64,000 bases of DNA, taken from the NCBI RefSeq assembly GCF_963576675.1, contig NC_088912.1:96501895-96565894 (forward strand), read 5' to 3'. The notes under the pieces are model-generated. The model saw nothing but the letters and a program-made list of their open reading frames with translations, did not search any database and had not been told where the DNA came from. This DNA is from Euphorbia lathyris (lineage: Eukaryota > Streptophyta > Magnoliopsida > Malpighiales > Euphorbiaceae). Shown here in pieces: positions 32,760-43,337 of this stretch (the stretch's first letter is position 1; the number at the start of each line of letters is the position of its first letter). A program made the position numbers and the translations under genes.

Positions 32760-34098
32760 TGTTGAAACACCTTTCCACATAAATTTTGATTTGACAAAAT
32801 TGTTTAAGTATAATTAAAATACATATTCTAAACACACTAAGTTTAAATGCTTTGATTTATTCTACTAATGTGTTTGTTCAATGTTGAGTTAAAATTGTTT
32901 ATAAGACACAAGAATTAAAAGGCCCGAGCCCAATACGGAAGTCAATGCCCAAGTCAAACAACTCAGTACAACTCGGCCCGCGTGTGTCAAGACGTTGCCG
33001 TTTTGAACAAAACGCAACTCAGCAAAAGGAAGGATCTAGAAGACCTTCGGGAACAACTTCAAGATGAAGCTGCTGAGTAGTCTCGACAAAGCGTACAAGA
33101 CAGCAGTTGGCTAGTGAAAACTTCCAGACAAAGTATTTCTACTTTGGGTAAAGTTCAGACGACACAGTATGCTGTCCAGTTGACTTTACCATAAAAGGAG
33201 AGACAGACTGCTGAGCTAACCGAGGACAGAAGATACACAATTCTGATTGGCCGAGAGCTCTGAGCAAGTCAGGATGACAACGACATGTAGTCGTTTCCCT
33301 CCAATGGTTATTTCGAAATTCGAAATGACCGATGCCCAGACGTCTCTATAAATAGTGCCATCAGATGCTTCACTCAACACAGAACTTGATCAAGCCATTA
33401 CGCTGACCAAATTTTTACACAAGTTCTGCAAGCAAAGAAGCAAAGCAAATCTTACACTACAATTCTTATATCTGTGTAAAAGTCTAGAGTGATTATTTCA
33501 ATCGTCTAAAGTGTCTTAGCAAATCTTTGTATAGGACAAAACACTTATCATTTCTAGAAGATAGAAAGGAGAGGCTGAGTACTCGGTTATAGTACTCAGC
33601 GAGAGATTAGGATTGAGTAGAGGTATAGAGGAAGGTACTCTTGTTATACTCAGTTGCTAAGATTGTAAAAGGTTTGAGGCTCTACCTTTAAAGAGCTCAG
33701 TAGAGGATTCGAAATCTCGGAACGTGTTCCGGGGACAGGACGTAGGCTTAGAAGAAGCCGAACCTGGATAAATCTGCTGAGTAAAGTATTTCTTACCTTT
33801 AACTCCTTATTTATATTGCTTGCTTAAAATAACCAAAAACTGAGCAAGTAAAGAGGTCAAGTTGAGTTGTGCGCGTTAAACGTCTAAGCTCAGGAATAGA
33901 CTCTAAGTGCTATCTCCTGACTCAAGCTAAGAAACTGACCTAGTCACTAGTTGACTAAGCCAGTATCTTGTTGTTTACTCAGCGCCGCTGTTAAAACTTT
34001 TTTCCTTAGAAAAAGAAGTCTGCCCTAATTGCGAAAAAGTTTAAATAGTTCCTAACCCCCCCTTGGAACTATACTTGCAACCACACAAGGGACCAACA
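32760..34098 (+). repeat. Sirevirus 3' LTR
   Basis: TGTTGAAACACC to GGGACCAACA, followed by target duplication ACAAC. TATA box at 33347-33354. It contains the C-rich CTAACCCCCCCTTGG block near its end (about 34052-34066), which the 5' LTR has lost. Confidence 0.88.
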
Positions 34099-34384
34099 AC
34101 AACTCCCCATGGCAACTCCCCATCCCTCCAACTTCCAATCACTCCTCTTCCCTATACACCTTTTCCACTTCCACACTCCACCTCATCTTCCACCCAATCA
34201 AACTCCATCATTTCAATTTTAAATCTTTAACTTCCCTCCATAATAAATTTTGATTAACTACCCTATTAATTACAAATTAATAAAATTTTAAAAATCATAA
34301 AATCATTAAAAATCATTAAACACTCATAAAATCCAAAAAAAAACAGAAAATGAACACAAAAAAATTCTTCATCTTTCGTCCGTC

Positions 34385-34563
34385 TACGCGGGGCGTAACC
34401 TCATTTACGCCCCGCGTCCCTGCCCTTTTTGTCATAAAAAAGGGACAGGAGGTCCCATACACGTGGCGTAACCCTGTTTACGCCGCGCGTATCCCACCGA
34501 TTTTGCATGAAATAACAACAGGGGGAGGGATACGCGTTGCGTGGCACCTTCACGCCCCGCGTA
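34385..34563 (+). promoter_or_regulatory. Paired 13-bp motif cluster upstream of the env-like ORF (three inverted pairs)
   Basis: Half-site starts: 34385/34406, 34458/34479 (21 bp) and 34531/34551 (20 bp). Halves face each other, for example TACGCGGGGCGTA and TACGCCCCGCGT. The cluster ends 47 bp before a TATATATA box. Confidence 0.8.
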
Positions 34564-34609
34564 CCCCTCTGGGAATCCGAGCTTTGCTTGGATTCCCCAC
34601 TCTCCCCCT

Positions 34610-34617
34610 TATATATA
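34610..34617 (+). promoter_or_regulatory. Candidate internal TATA box for the env-like ORF
   Basis: TATATATA lies 97-104 bp upstream of the ATG at 34714, in a pyrimidine-rich leader typical of plant 5' UTRs. It follows a paired-motif cluster as in the LTRs. An internal promoter would let the env-like gene be expressed without splicing from the LTR transcript. Confidence 0.5.
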
Positions 34618-34713
34618 CCTCTTCTTTCTCCTTCTTCTTCCATCACTATTTTCCCAAATTTATCACACTCTTCTCCCATCTTCTCTCAACCCTCCTCCAT
34701 TTATCACCATTGC

Positions 34714-35908
34714 CATGGCAAGAAAGAGAGTCGCCGAAATACGCTCCCCACGGTCCACACGGGCCCGTTCCTCCCGTTCCGCACAAAACCAACAATCACC
34801 TCCACGGGAGGGAACTCCACCTCTTACCCGCCTACACCGGGCCCCTTTTCATCTCCTAACCGAGGGGGAGGCCGAGCACTACCAGACACTGTCCACTGCC
34901 CACTTTATGGAACTTTCATACATAGAGCGGAACACCCTTGTCCGTTTCGGTCTTGGCGAGGCCTTCGTAGAACGCCTCCGTGCTCTCTCTTGGTACGATC
35001 ATTTTCTGGCAAGACACCTCATTTACCCCTCCTTAGTTTTGGAGTTCTACACCACCCTCACCTCTAACAATGTCCCCGGTGCTGCCCTCTTCAATTTTCG
35101 CCTTCATAACCACCCCTTCACCATTGATACCCCATGGCTCCGCACTCACTTTACCAAACAAGCGGAAAACGGTATCTCCCATTGGCCCGATGAGGTTTCC
35201 GCTCGTGATTTTTGGACCTCCATCATCGGGTCCGAGGATTATGACGTCTCCAACCTCCGCCCATCTCTCATTCGTGATCCAATCCTCCAACTTCTCCACC
35301 GCTTCATCTCCGTCTACTTTTCGGGAAAGACGGAATCCACCAAGGTTAACAAGGATGAACTTTTGGCACTCTATTGTTATGTCAACAACTGTGCCTATGA
35401 CCTCTCTTATCTTGTGGCCGTCCAACTCCACCACATTTCCACCCGGAAGCGGGGCAAGATCGGGCTGGGCCATCTAGTCACTCTTTTCTCCACTTCCGCT
35501 CTTAGCGAGGCTACCCTTGCTCGCCTCCCCAGCCTTTTGCCTAGGCCCGTGGAGAAAAATGCTTTTAAGTCCCTTAACCATTCCACTTCGGGCCCGAGAG
35601 AGACTTCGGGGGTGGCTCAGGCCAACGAGGAAGGGGGTTCGGATTCGGATTTTGGCCTCAATTTCATCCATCCACCCAACCATGACTTCAATGCCATTTA
35701 TGCTCGGTTGGATATCTTGGAGGATAACCAACGCCGGGACCGGGTTCATTATGACTCTCAATTCGCCACCCTCAACACTCGCTTCGACTCCATCGAAGCC
35801 CAACAGCGAGAGGATCGGGTTCACCTCGATGCTCGCTTTGATGCCCTCACCAACTCCTTCGCCTCATACTTTAACCTCCATGGCACTCCACCTCCATCTC
35901 AACCATAG
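34714..35908 (+). CDS. Athila-type env-like (ORF-1 family) protein
   Basis: 398 codons from ATG at 34714 (context GCCATGGCA); the frame is open to an earlier ATG at 34541, but that stretch covers the TATA box and leader. The N-terminus is basic (MARKRVAEIRSPRSTRARSS). Residues about 45-260 match the Arabidopsis retrotransposon ORF-1 / Athila env-like domain (RLRALSWYDHFLARHLIYPS, LVLEFYTTLTSNN). An acidic linker and a C-terminal heptad-like region with a near-repeat (ARLDILEDNQRRDRVHYDSQ; EAQQREDRVHLDARFDALT) follow. No signal peptide or clear membrane span. The frame is intact although the surrounding element has no gag-pol. Function is not known; env-like is a positional name. Confidence 0.7.
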
Positions 35909-37772
35909 TTCCATTTTCCTTGTGTTTTCATTTTCTTTTGTTTTGATATTTTGATGTTTCATGTACTATCTTTTTATTTTCTAATATATTAGTACTTTCC
36001 GTTTATGTTTCGTGCTGTTTTTACGTTTATTTTTTATGTTTGTAATAAAGCCACACAAGGCGTACCCCATGGCACGCCCCACGGCCCCTCGTTTTTATGT
36101 TTAAAAAGGGTTCAACAACTCAAACACGCGGGGCGCCAAGTTACTGCGCCCCGCGTATTTGAGTCTCTGACTCCAAAAACAATAAAATCCGCTCCTTACG
36201 CGGGGCGCCTCTTTCCTGCGCCCCGCGTATTTGAGTCTCTGGCCAGTAACACCACAAATCGTACTGGTTACGCGGGGCGCCCCTCTGGGCACGCCTCGCG
36301 TAACCCCTGACCACTAAAGGGTCTTCTTTTCCTTCCTTAGCTTTATTTTTGTTTTAGTTTCTTTTTGCGACGCCCTTGGAATAGGCGTCATTTTAAATAA
36401 TGCGGAGGGACGTGCAACCCCGCACTTTTAAGTTTGGTTTGCACTAACAAAAAAAACAAAAATAAAAATAAAATAAACAACAAAATAATTAAACTAATTT
36501 ATTGACTCTTTTAAATTTTCCCGACATGCTATCCCTCCTTCGGAAATTAATTAAAGTTTCGTTATTTGTCATCAAAAATAAAAGTGTCGGAACATAAAGG
36601 AATGATTCGATTAAGAAATTTTAGTCTTGGTTTTGAAATTAGGGAATTTGTGCAAAGCTTAGGTTAATACTAAACTAAGGCATTGAGTATTAACCCGAAT
36701 GTTATCTCCATAATTAACTTTGAAAAGGCAATAAAAACGGGATAGTTGAGAATTTAGCGAAAACTTGATAGTACACAATTTGACCCCGAATCTTTGTGAG
36801 GTATTTTTTAGCCTAAAAGAGTTCGTACGAGAACTCTAATTCTTTCACAATTTTTCGAGAGCTTTGACTTCACTCGACTCATAGAATTTGCATCCAATAC
36901 CGGGTTAAGTACACTTATTTTTGGTAAAAAGGCAATAGATGATAAACCGAACCCACTTAGGCTAATTTTTCTTAATTTATTTTTCTCGTTTTCATTAAAC
37001 ATTAGGAAACCCCTCGAGCCTATTAACCAACTTTTTTTATTAATACCCTTTTAACAATTAACCCTTTTTCCTCTTGTTCAAATACCGACATAACCAAGTT
37101 GCACCCGAATTACCCGAAATAAGTTACGGCCTTAGCAAATGTGCATCATAAGCTCTCAAAATATTGTTTTTGTGCCTCTATGAAAACAAAGGATACAATG
37201 AAAATAAAAAGGTATTCTCAAGCTCCACCCGAGCAATTTTAAAGTATATTCTGTAAAATTGGCCAAGGCTGAAATAAACAATGATGCGGTGCAATCACAA
37301 ACGGTATTTTTGAACTCAAGTTCCTTTACACTAACCACTAAAGAAGCCACCCACATTACAACCCCCTCCGGGTTCATTTTTAATATTTCCTAACCATATT
37401 TTAGGAGGAAAAACCCGGATGAAAATGCAAATTCAACATGATTTCGAGTAAGTGCAAAGAAGAGTAATAAGACACCGACCCACCTAAAATTGAGCGTAAG
37501 AGCGAAATCCCTTGGTGAGGTACTATCGGGTTCTCAAAAGATAATCAACCCCCGTTAATATTGCCTATTAAATCTTGATCATGGAGGTTTCAAACAAGTT
37601 TCGTACTCAACTGTTTGCGTAGGTACTTACCGAAACCTTTGCACAAAACCATAACTTTGAAATCACGCACTTGGCAAAACCAACCTTCGGTTTGTTTCTT
37701 AATTTTCTCAATCCCTTGTCTTTTGATTTCTTTTACTTAAGGACAAGTAAAACTTTAAAGTCCGAGAAGGTT
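35909..37772. other. Athila-like 3' non-coding region with polypurine-type end
   Basis: No coding ORF. After the paired-motif cluster (36052-36302) there is a small hairpin, GACGCCCTTGG...AGGCGTC, at about 36369. The final AAAGTCCGAGAAGGT just before LTR 2 is in polypurine-tract position but degenerate. Confidence 0.5.
36052..36302 (+). promoter_or_regulatory. Paired 13-bp motif cluster downstream of the env-like ORF (four inverted pairs)
   Basis: Half-site starts: 36052/36073 (degenerate), 36125/36145, 36197/36217 (20 bp), 36269/36290 (21 bp). Two pairs use the variant CGCGGGGCGCC facing TGCGCCCCGCGTA. It lies within 400 bp after the env-like stop codon, so that gene is bracketed by clusters. 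Confidence 0.75.
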
Positions 37773-39588
37773 TGATAGGGGTATTTTACCCCTATCTTTT
37801 AGCGTGAATTACGGGATGATTTTGGATAAAATAAATAAGTTTAGTTACAAAAATAGAGTGTTTCTGATAAAATAAAAAAATAAAAATAAATCTCGTGCTT
37901 TCAGTTTATTTTTCTCGTTTTTGATTAGTTTAGGAAATAAAAACGTCAAGCTAACTCGGCTCTCAAGTTTTGTATTTCAGGTACGAGAACGGAGCGAAAA
38001 TCCACTCCATACGCGGGGCGTATAATCCCCTACGCGAGGCGTGAAACATGGTGCCAGAAATAATTACCTTATCTGCAGGCACCATGTGGAACTGACTCAG
38101 CATACGCGCGGCGTATGACACACTACGCGGGGCGTATGACACATGTCGGCAATAATTGGCCTAATCCTGAAAGTCAGACTGCATTGTCTCCCAGAGTCAA
38201 CTATACCTACGCGGGGCGTACCACTATATACGCGGGGCGTAAAAGGCAGTTCTTCAACATAAAAAGATCAGAGACTCTTTTACGCGGGGCGTACTTCAGC
38301 TACGCACGGCGTAAAGGCACCAATTCAGGCAATAAAACTCCAGAGACTCAAACACGCGGGGCGTATAATCCTCTACTCAGGGCGTACTTGAGTCAAAAAG
38401 ACAACGAATTGGTCCACATGCAGAAGATTTCTGACGGAATGGGCATGTACGCGGGGCGTAGACCAATTTACGTGGGGCGTATCATGGGATTTCTGCACCA
38501 AATAATGTGCTCCATACTTATGCCTAGTGAAATTACAAACCTGCCCTTGCTTGATGTCTATAAATAAGAAGCTCTTGAACTTCATTTGAGACCAATTACA
38601 TACTAGAGAGCTAGACTATACTCTTTGCTTTCCTTGTAATTTAGATACAATTTTGTAAGTTAAACTCTCCCCCTCGAGAGCTTGTTCGTTGTCCCGGCGT
38701 TCCATTGACGTTTCGTTCCACCATTCGTCACCAAGCTCGAGAGTTCCACCTCCATGACCTAGGAGACGGCTTTGAGTCCGGTTAGCTAGTTCCAAGGGCG
38801 GATTCTCCCTTTTTACTTGCTAATTAGCTTGTACTCTTCCTATGTACTAAGCTTGGTTGTATTTCATCTAATCACTTTCCATACTTATAATTTATGATTT
38901 ATAATCTCTATTTCCATTTACGTGTTAATGTTTATTGCTTGTTTTGACATTGATAATTGATTATTGTGTAGGAGAACGCGATTACCGCCGCCATTCGGGC
39001 TATCTTTAGGGAGTTATATAGGTGTTGCCCTACCGGAAGTGACAAACCGAAAACCGTAGGAATTGACAAGCCACGGAACTTACGGGCCCTAGTTTCTAAT
39101 TCCCCCGCATTAGACACGTCTTGACTAGGAATCACGTAGTCTAAGTGCTTCACGGGTCGGTTCTACTACACTTGGTCGTCTTTGCAAGAGTAAACTATTA
39201 TCCGTATACATTTAGGGTCATTATTTATCATTGTTATAACTTATCACATTCACCCCACTTCATAGAGTTTTAGCTACATAAATCTGTTTCGCCAATAGTA
39301 AGGAATAGTGTGTAGTTGTGTCTTATTTCACCCCAAAGTAATTATCGCTTAAATAACATACGAAACCGAGTCGTCTAATACTTGTAATTGTAAATCCCGT
39401 GGATTCGATACCCGGTCTTAACCGGATTATTACTTGATACGACGGGGTAAACTTGCCCCTAAGTAGTCGTAGCGTCTAGTAGAGTTAAGAGCAATTTATA
39501 AAGACCACACCCATAGACATAGCACATTCACCACAATACATATTTAAATCGTCACTAATAAACTCTACCACTAGATTTTACGCCACCA
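37773..39588 (+). mobile_element. Athila-like element, LTR copy 2
   Basis: TGATAGGGGTATTTTACCCC to CACCA, matching LTR 1 throughout. It carries six motif pairs at 38010/38031, 38103/38124, 38208/38229, 38281/38301, 38353/38374 and 38448/38469 with the same spacings as LTR 1, and TATA at 38559-38566. Instead of ending the element, it is followed by a second primer site and leader, so the array is LTR-internal-LTR-internal. Confidence 0.85.
38010..38481 (+). promoter_or_regulatory. Paired 13-bp motif cluster, LTR 2 (six direct pairs)
   Basis: Same six pairs and spacings (21,21,21,20,21,21) as LTR 1. Several half-sites differ between the LTRs at CpG positions (for example TACGTGGGGCGTA at 38469 against TACGCGGGGCGTA at 24579). 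Confidence 0.8.
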
Positions 39589-39594
39589 AGTTTT

Positions 39595-40754
39595 TGGCGC
39601 CGTTGCCGGGGATTTATAATTTCCTACAATATTAGACAAAAACGTTTTATTGTTAGTTTAAGCATTTGTAAATATTGCTTTCTTTTTGTGAATAATTTGT
39701 TTTATTTCTTGATGTTACTAATAATTTTCTTTCCATGGTATGATGTCTTATAATTGTCGTCTGTGGGACGACCTCATGGATGACGAATGTTCGCACCGAC
39801 AATCAACCACACAATTCGATGTGGTAATCTCTATGCTTAAAGATATTCAAGTGAGATTATCTAACAATGAGGCATATTGCAGGGATTTGCGAAATCAAAT
39901 CACTAGATTGACGTCTCGTCTCGATTCAACCGCGGACGAATCAATTCGAGACACCAATCCGGGTGATCAACATGTAGAGGTCGAGTTAATTGAGCCCTCT
40001 CAATAGGAATCCTCAAATCATGTAGGTTGTCTCAACTGCGAGGAGTCGGAAATCCTAATCGATGAGCCGGTTGTGTGCGGACCCATGGAAATGACTCCAC
40101 AACTAGAAGAGTTTGAGGTTCCTTCTACCTCGGGTTATTTCACTCTCTTTGAGCTACCCAAGGAGTCAAAGAGGGAGCAAACTAAACTCTTCAATAATTT
40201 CTTTAAATATAGTTTTTGGTTTTCATTAAATTTCTTTGAATCTAACAATCCGTTTTGTAGGTACGGATTGTTCACTCAAGAATTTGCATTTCTAACGCGA
40301 GAGGAAGCATACACCTAGGAGGAAACGCTAAGTCGAGCTACTTCGACTCAAAACGTAGCATCGGTTTGAATCCCTCGAACCATTTGTCTATATGTATTAT
40401 AAACGTTATTTCTTTCTCTTTATTTTGCATTATTGTGATTTTATTTTCATCTTCATCTTTTGCTTTATTTTATTGTCTCCCATTTTCTTATAGTTTCATA
40501 AAATCAAAAGAAAAACAAAATCCCATATCAATCCAAAATCTTAAAATACACGGGGCGTATAACCCATCGCGCCCCGCGTAGTTGTGTGTCTGCCTTTTCT
40601 ACTCAATAAAGAACACACTACGTGCGGCGTACCTAAATTTATGCCCCGCGTACGCTTTTACTAAAAAAAAACGAACTCCTTTTAATAAATGCCACGTGGA
40701 GGACACGCGGGGCGTATACGCCGCGCGTATCCTCGGGGAGTTGTGAATCACAAC
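39595..40754 (+). repeat. Second Athila-like leader: primer site, broken small ORF, motif cluster
   Basis: Primer site at 39595-39612. The small ORF starts at 39740, with a TAG at 40004-40006 where copy 1 has GAG; after it the same frame continues to 40318 and carries a 9-bp insertion relative to copy 1. Motif pairs at 40547/40568 and 40619/40640 are 21 bp apart. The third (40704/40717) has lost exactly the 8-bp spacer, leaving two abutting half-sites. Confidence 0.8.
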
Positions 40755-41247
40755 TGTTGAAACACCTTTCCACATAAATTTTGATTTGACAAAATTATTT
40801 AAGTATAATTAAAATACATATTCTAAACACACTAAGTTTAAATGCTTTGATTTATTCTACTAATGTGTTTGTTCAATGTTGAGTTAAAATTGTTTATAAG
40901 ACACAAGAATTAAAAGGCCCGAGTCCAATACGGAAGTCAAGGCCCAAGTCAAACAACTCAGTACAACTCGGCCCGCGTGTGTCAAGACGTTGCCGTTTTG
41001 AACAAAACGCAACTCAGCAAAAGGAAGGATCTAGAAGACCTTCGGGAACAACTTCAAAATGAAGCTGCTGAGTAGTCTCGACAAAGCGTACAAGATAGCA
41101 GCTGGCTAGTGAAAACTTCCAGACAAAGTATTTCTACTTTGGGTAAAGTTCAGACGACACAGTATGCTGTCCAGTTGACTTTACCATAAAAGGAGAGACA
41201 GTCTGCTGAGCTGACCGAGGACAGAAGATACACAATTCTGATTGGCC
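40755..41247 (+). repeat. Truncated Sirevirus LTR in the second Athila-like copy
   Basis: The first 493 bp of the Sirevirus LTR, joined to the Athila leader at exactly the same base as at 26861 (CACAAC then TGTTGAAAC). It breaks off after GATTGGCC and is joined to gypsy LTR sequence. The shared junction shows that the Sirevirus was present before the Athila-like region was duplicated. Confidence 0.85.
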
Positions 41248-42770
41248 TATTCACAATTATGAGAAGTGCATGAATGACACTTGGTATTGAATAAGAAAAC
41301 ACTTGTCTTTAAATAGTATAAATCAATGACACTTAAGGAGGGATTTCATCCAAATCTAGGACATCTAATAAAAATTTAAGGGGAGAGTTTTGTAAAAGAG
41401 TTTTAAACTATTTTTATGGAAAAATTAAAAGGATAAAAACGTGATTTTTATTTATTTCTTTTCTTCAATTAGAGAAAAGAAATTCTATTTGCTTATCAAA
41501 TTAATCACTACTGTCAAGAGTTTAAGAGTATCCGGATCGTGTCGGTTAAGAGTTACGATTTTAATCGGTAAGAATATTTTGATTTATATTATTTTAAGTT
41601 TTATTTATATTGTGTTTGAACAATATAATTCTTTGAGTTCGATTAAATGTGGATTTGTGATTTTATAAGAATTTTTAAAGATTATAGTATATCAACTAAA
41701 TTATTTGAATAATTTTTACTTAAACTATTAAGATTTATGGTTTATGGGTTAATTTGGAAATTTGATTGTGAAAAGAGATTTGAGTACATTATGATTTTAT
41801 ATCCATCTAGAGTAATCCGGATTGGTGGTTTTATATTTGAAGTCCATGTTCAGTGAGGGACATGGCCTGTATACACAGTTGAAAGACCTATCAGGTATGG
41901 CAAAGAAGTGTTGAGTAAGACCATGTGGGATAGGCAAAATTATGAAATATCCCGGTTCTATTGTGGGGATTGATACGTAAGGAGAGAAACTCTAGGATGG
42001 ATATAATGTTTAGTTTGTTATTACGAATTTGGTTTGCTAAACCGTTTGTTTGATTATGAATTTGGTTTGGTAAAACGTTTATTTGGTTACAAATTGGTTT
42101 GATAACCCGTTTATTTGGTTACGAACTCGTTTAATAAAGAGTTTATTTGATTATGAGCCATATTTGATAAACATTTTATTTGATTACGGTTTATTTTGTT
42201 AATTCGAAAATATCGATATTTATTTGTGAATTGATTTCATTTGTGATATGAGTTGATTTGATAAAGTGATTTGGAAACTTAAAAGTTTATCAATTTTGAT
42301 CAAATATTTATGTATATCTTTTATAAAATATATTTACATTTTAAGAGGATTATATTATATGAATTATCATAAATTTGAGATACTAAATATTAATTTATGC
42401 TCAATAATTTATTGTGAACAAGAATAAAATTATATAGTAATAAAGTGAAATATACCATTAAATGATTAATGAGTCAATCAAGATGTGAATAATTAAAGAG
42501 AACTACCTAATTTAAGAGAACTACCTAAAATAGGTAGAACTACGTGGCTTTGATTCCCGATTTAAAGATTTAAAATGTTCGGGATACGTAGGAAGCTTGA
42601 TAGAATTATCGAGTTCAAGCCAAATAATTAAATAAAAAAAATTTTAGTCCGAATAAATTTTTATAAAATTAAATTAAGAATTGAACGAGTTAAAGATTGA
42701 AGAGCCGAATGTGTAGTTTGTTATCTTGTTTCCTTTTCATACCCGATGCCGTTTTGGGTCGGGTGTGACA
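41248..42770 (+). mobile_element. Right part of the split Ty3/gypsy-type LTR
   Basis: It ends GGGTCGGGTGTGACA, then GGCGG at 42771-42775. See 22902-23882 for the other half. AT-rich, with short repeats of TTGGTTTGATAA-type words at 42010-42180. No ORF of note. Confidence 0.6.
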
Positions 42771-42775
42771 GGCGG

Positions 42776-43165
42776 TGTACTGGGATACAAAGAAGATGAC
42801 TTTTCTAGATTCTCTTCTGATACGAGACATTTCCATCAAGATTGGTCACGTTGACTTTGAAATGATTTGTTAGAAAATTATTGTGGCAATTTTGTTGTAA
42901 ATTTTGATAATCTTATGATTAATGTTGTTATTGTGACAATCTTGTTGTAAATTTTGATAATGTTATGATTTTAATGTTAGAATCTCTTGTTGTTACGCCT
43001 TTTTTTGTTATATACCAATTCACAGATTTCGCAATATGCAAAGTCTGCGAAGATAAAAAAAAATGCTTAAAAACACGTCTTTTATCTTCGCAGGCTTCGC
43101 ATATTGCGAAATCTGCGAAGTCAGACGGGATGGAGAAAGAAGAAAGGTTAAAAAATTTCTAAGTG

Positions 43166-43228
<63 letters not shown>

Positions 43229-43230
43229 GA
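42776..43230. repeat. Right flank of the insertion site with a 35-bp-arm hairpin
   Basis: Inverted arms at about 43027-43060 and 43079-43112 (GATTTCGCAATATGC and GCATATTGCGAAATC) enclose an A/T spacer. These TTCGCA palindromes resemble 22552-22820, so both belonged to one locus before the 20-kb insertion. A pure AT run of about 55 bp lies at 43169-43226. Confidence 0.7.
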
Positions 43231-43337
43231 GTATTTTGGAAAAGTCACATAAAAATAATCTACATATATAGTAGGTTGAGTAAATGAGTTAAATATATAA
43301 ATTGGGGTCCCATTTGACCCAATTTTGTAATTTTTCC
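43231..43337. repeat. Terminal-type repeat, copy 3 (right-facing)
   Basis: GTATTTTGGAAAAGTCAC to ACCCAATTTTGTAATTT, collinear with 22055-22163 and the reverse complement of 6934-7044. Confidence 0.6.

Larger units (their letters stand above)
26861..34098 (+). mobile_element. Sirevirus-type Ty1/Copia element, internally deleted, TSD ACAAC
   Basis: ACAAC at 26856-26860 and 34099-34103 flanks a TGTTGAAACACC...GGGACCAACA element. 5' LTR 26861-28087 (lacks about the last 112 bp), 3' LTR 32760-34098 (1339 bp). The order pol end, env-like ORF and several GGGGGAG polypurine tracts is the Sirevirus hallmark. The primer site, gag, protease, integrase and most of RT are deleted: the 5' LTR runs straight into pol at about 28081-28087, where CAGCGCC fits both sides (microhomology). 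The two LTRs differ at about eleven positions in their first 500 bases by eye. Confidence 0.88.

Noticed and set aside
35033..35824. Minus-strand ORFs of 116-146 codons
   Set aside because: Antisense shadows of the intact Athila env-like ORF.
22902..42770. One 20-kb LTR element with TGTCAC...GTGACA ends
   Set aside because: The two ends are not copies of each other, and the interior belongs to other elements with their own LTRs. A split single LTR fits better.
43063..43287. ORF with a run of alternating Tyr-Ile
   Set aside because: Translation of an AT microsatellite.
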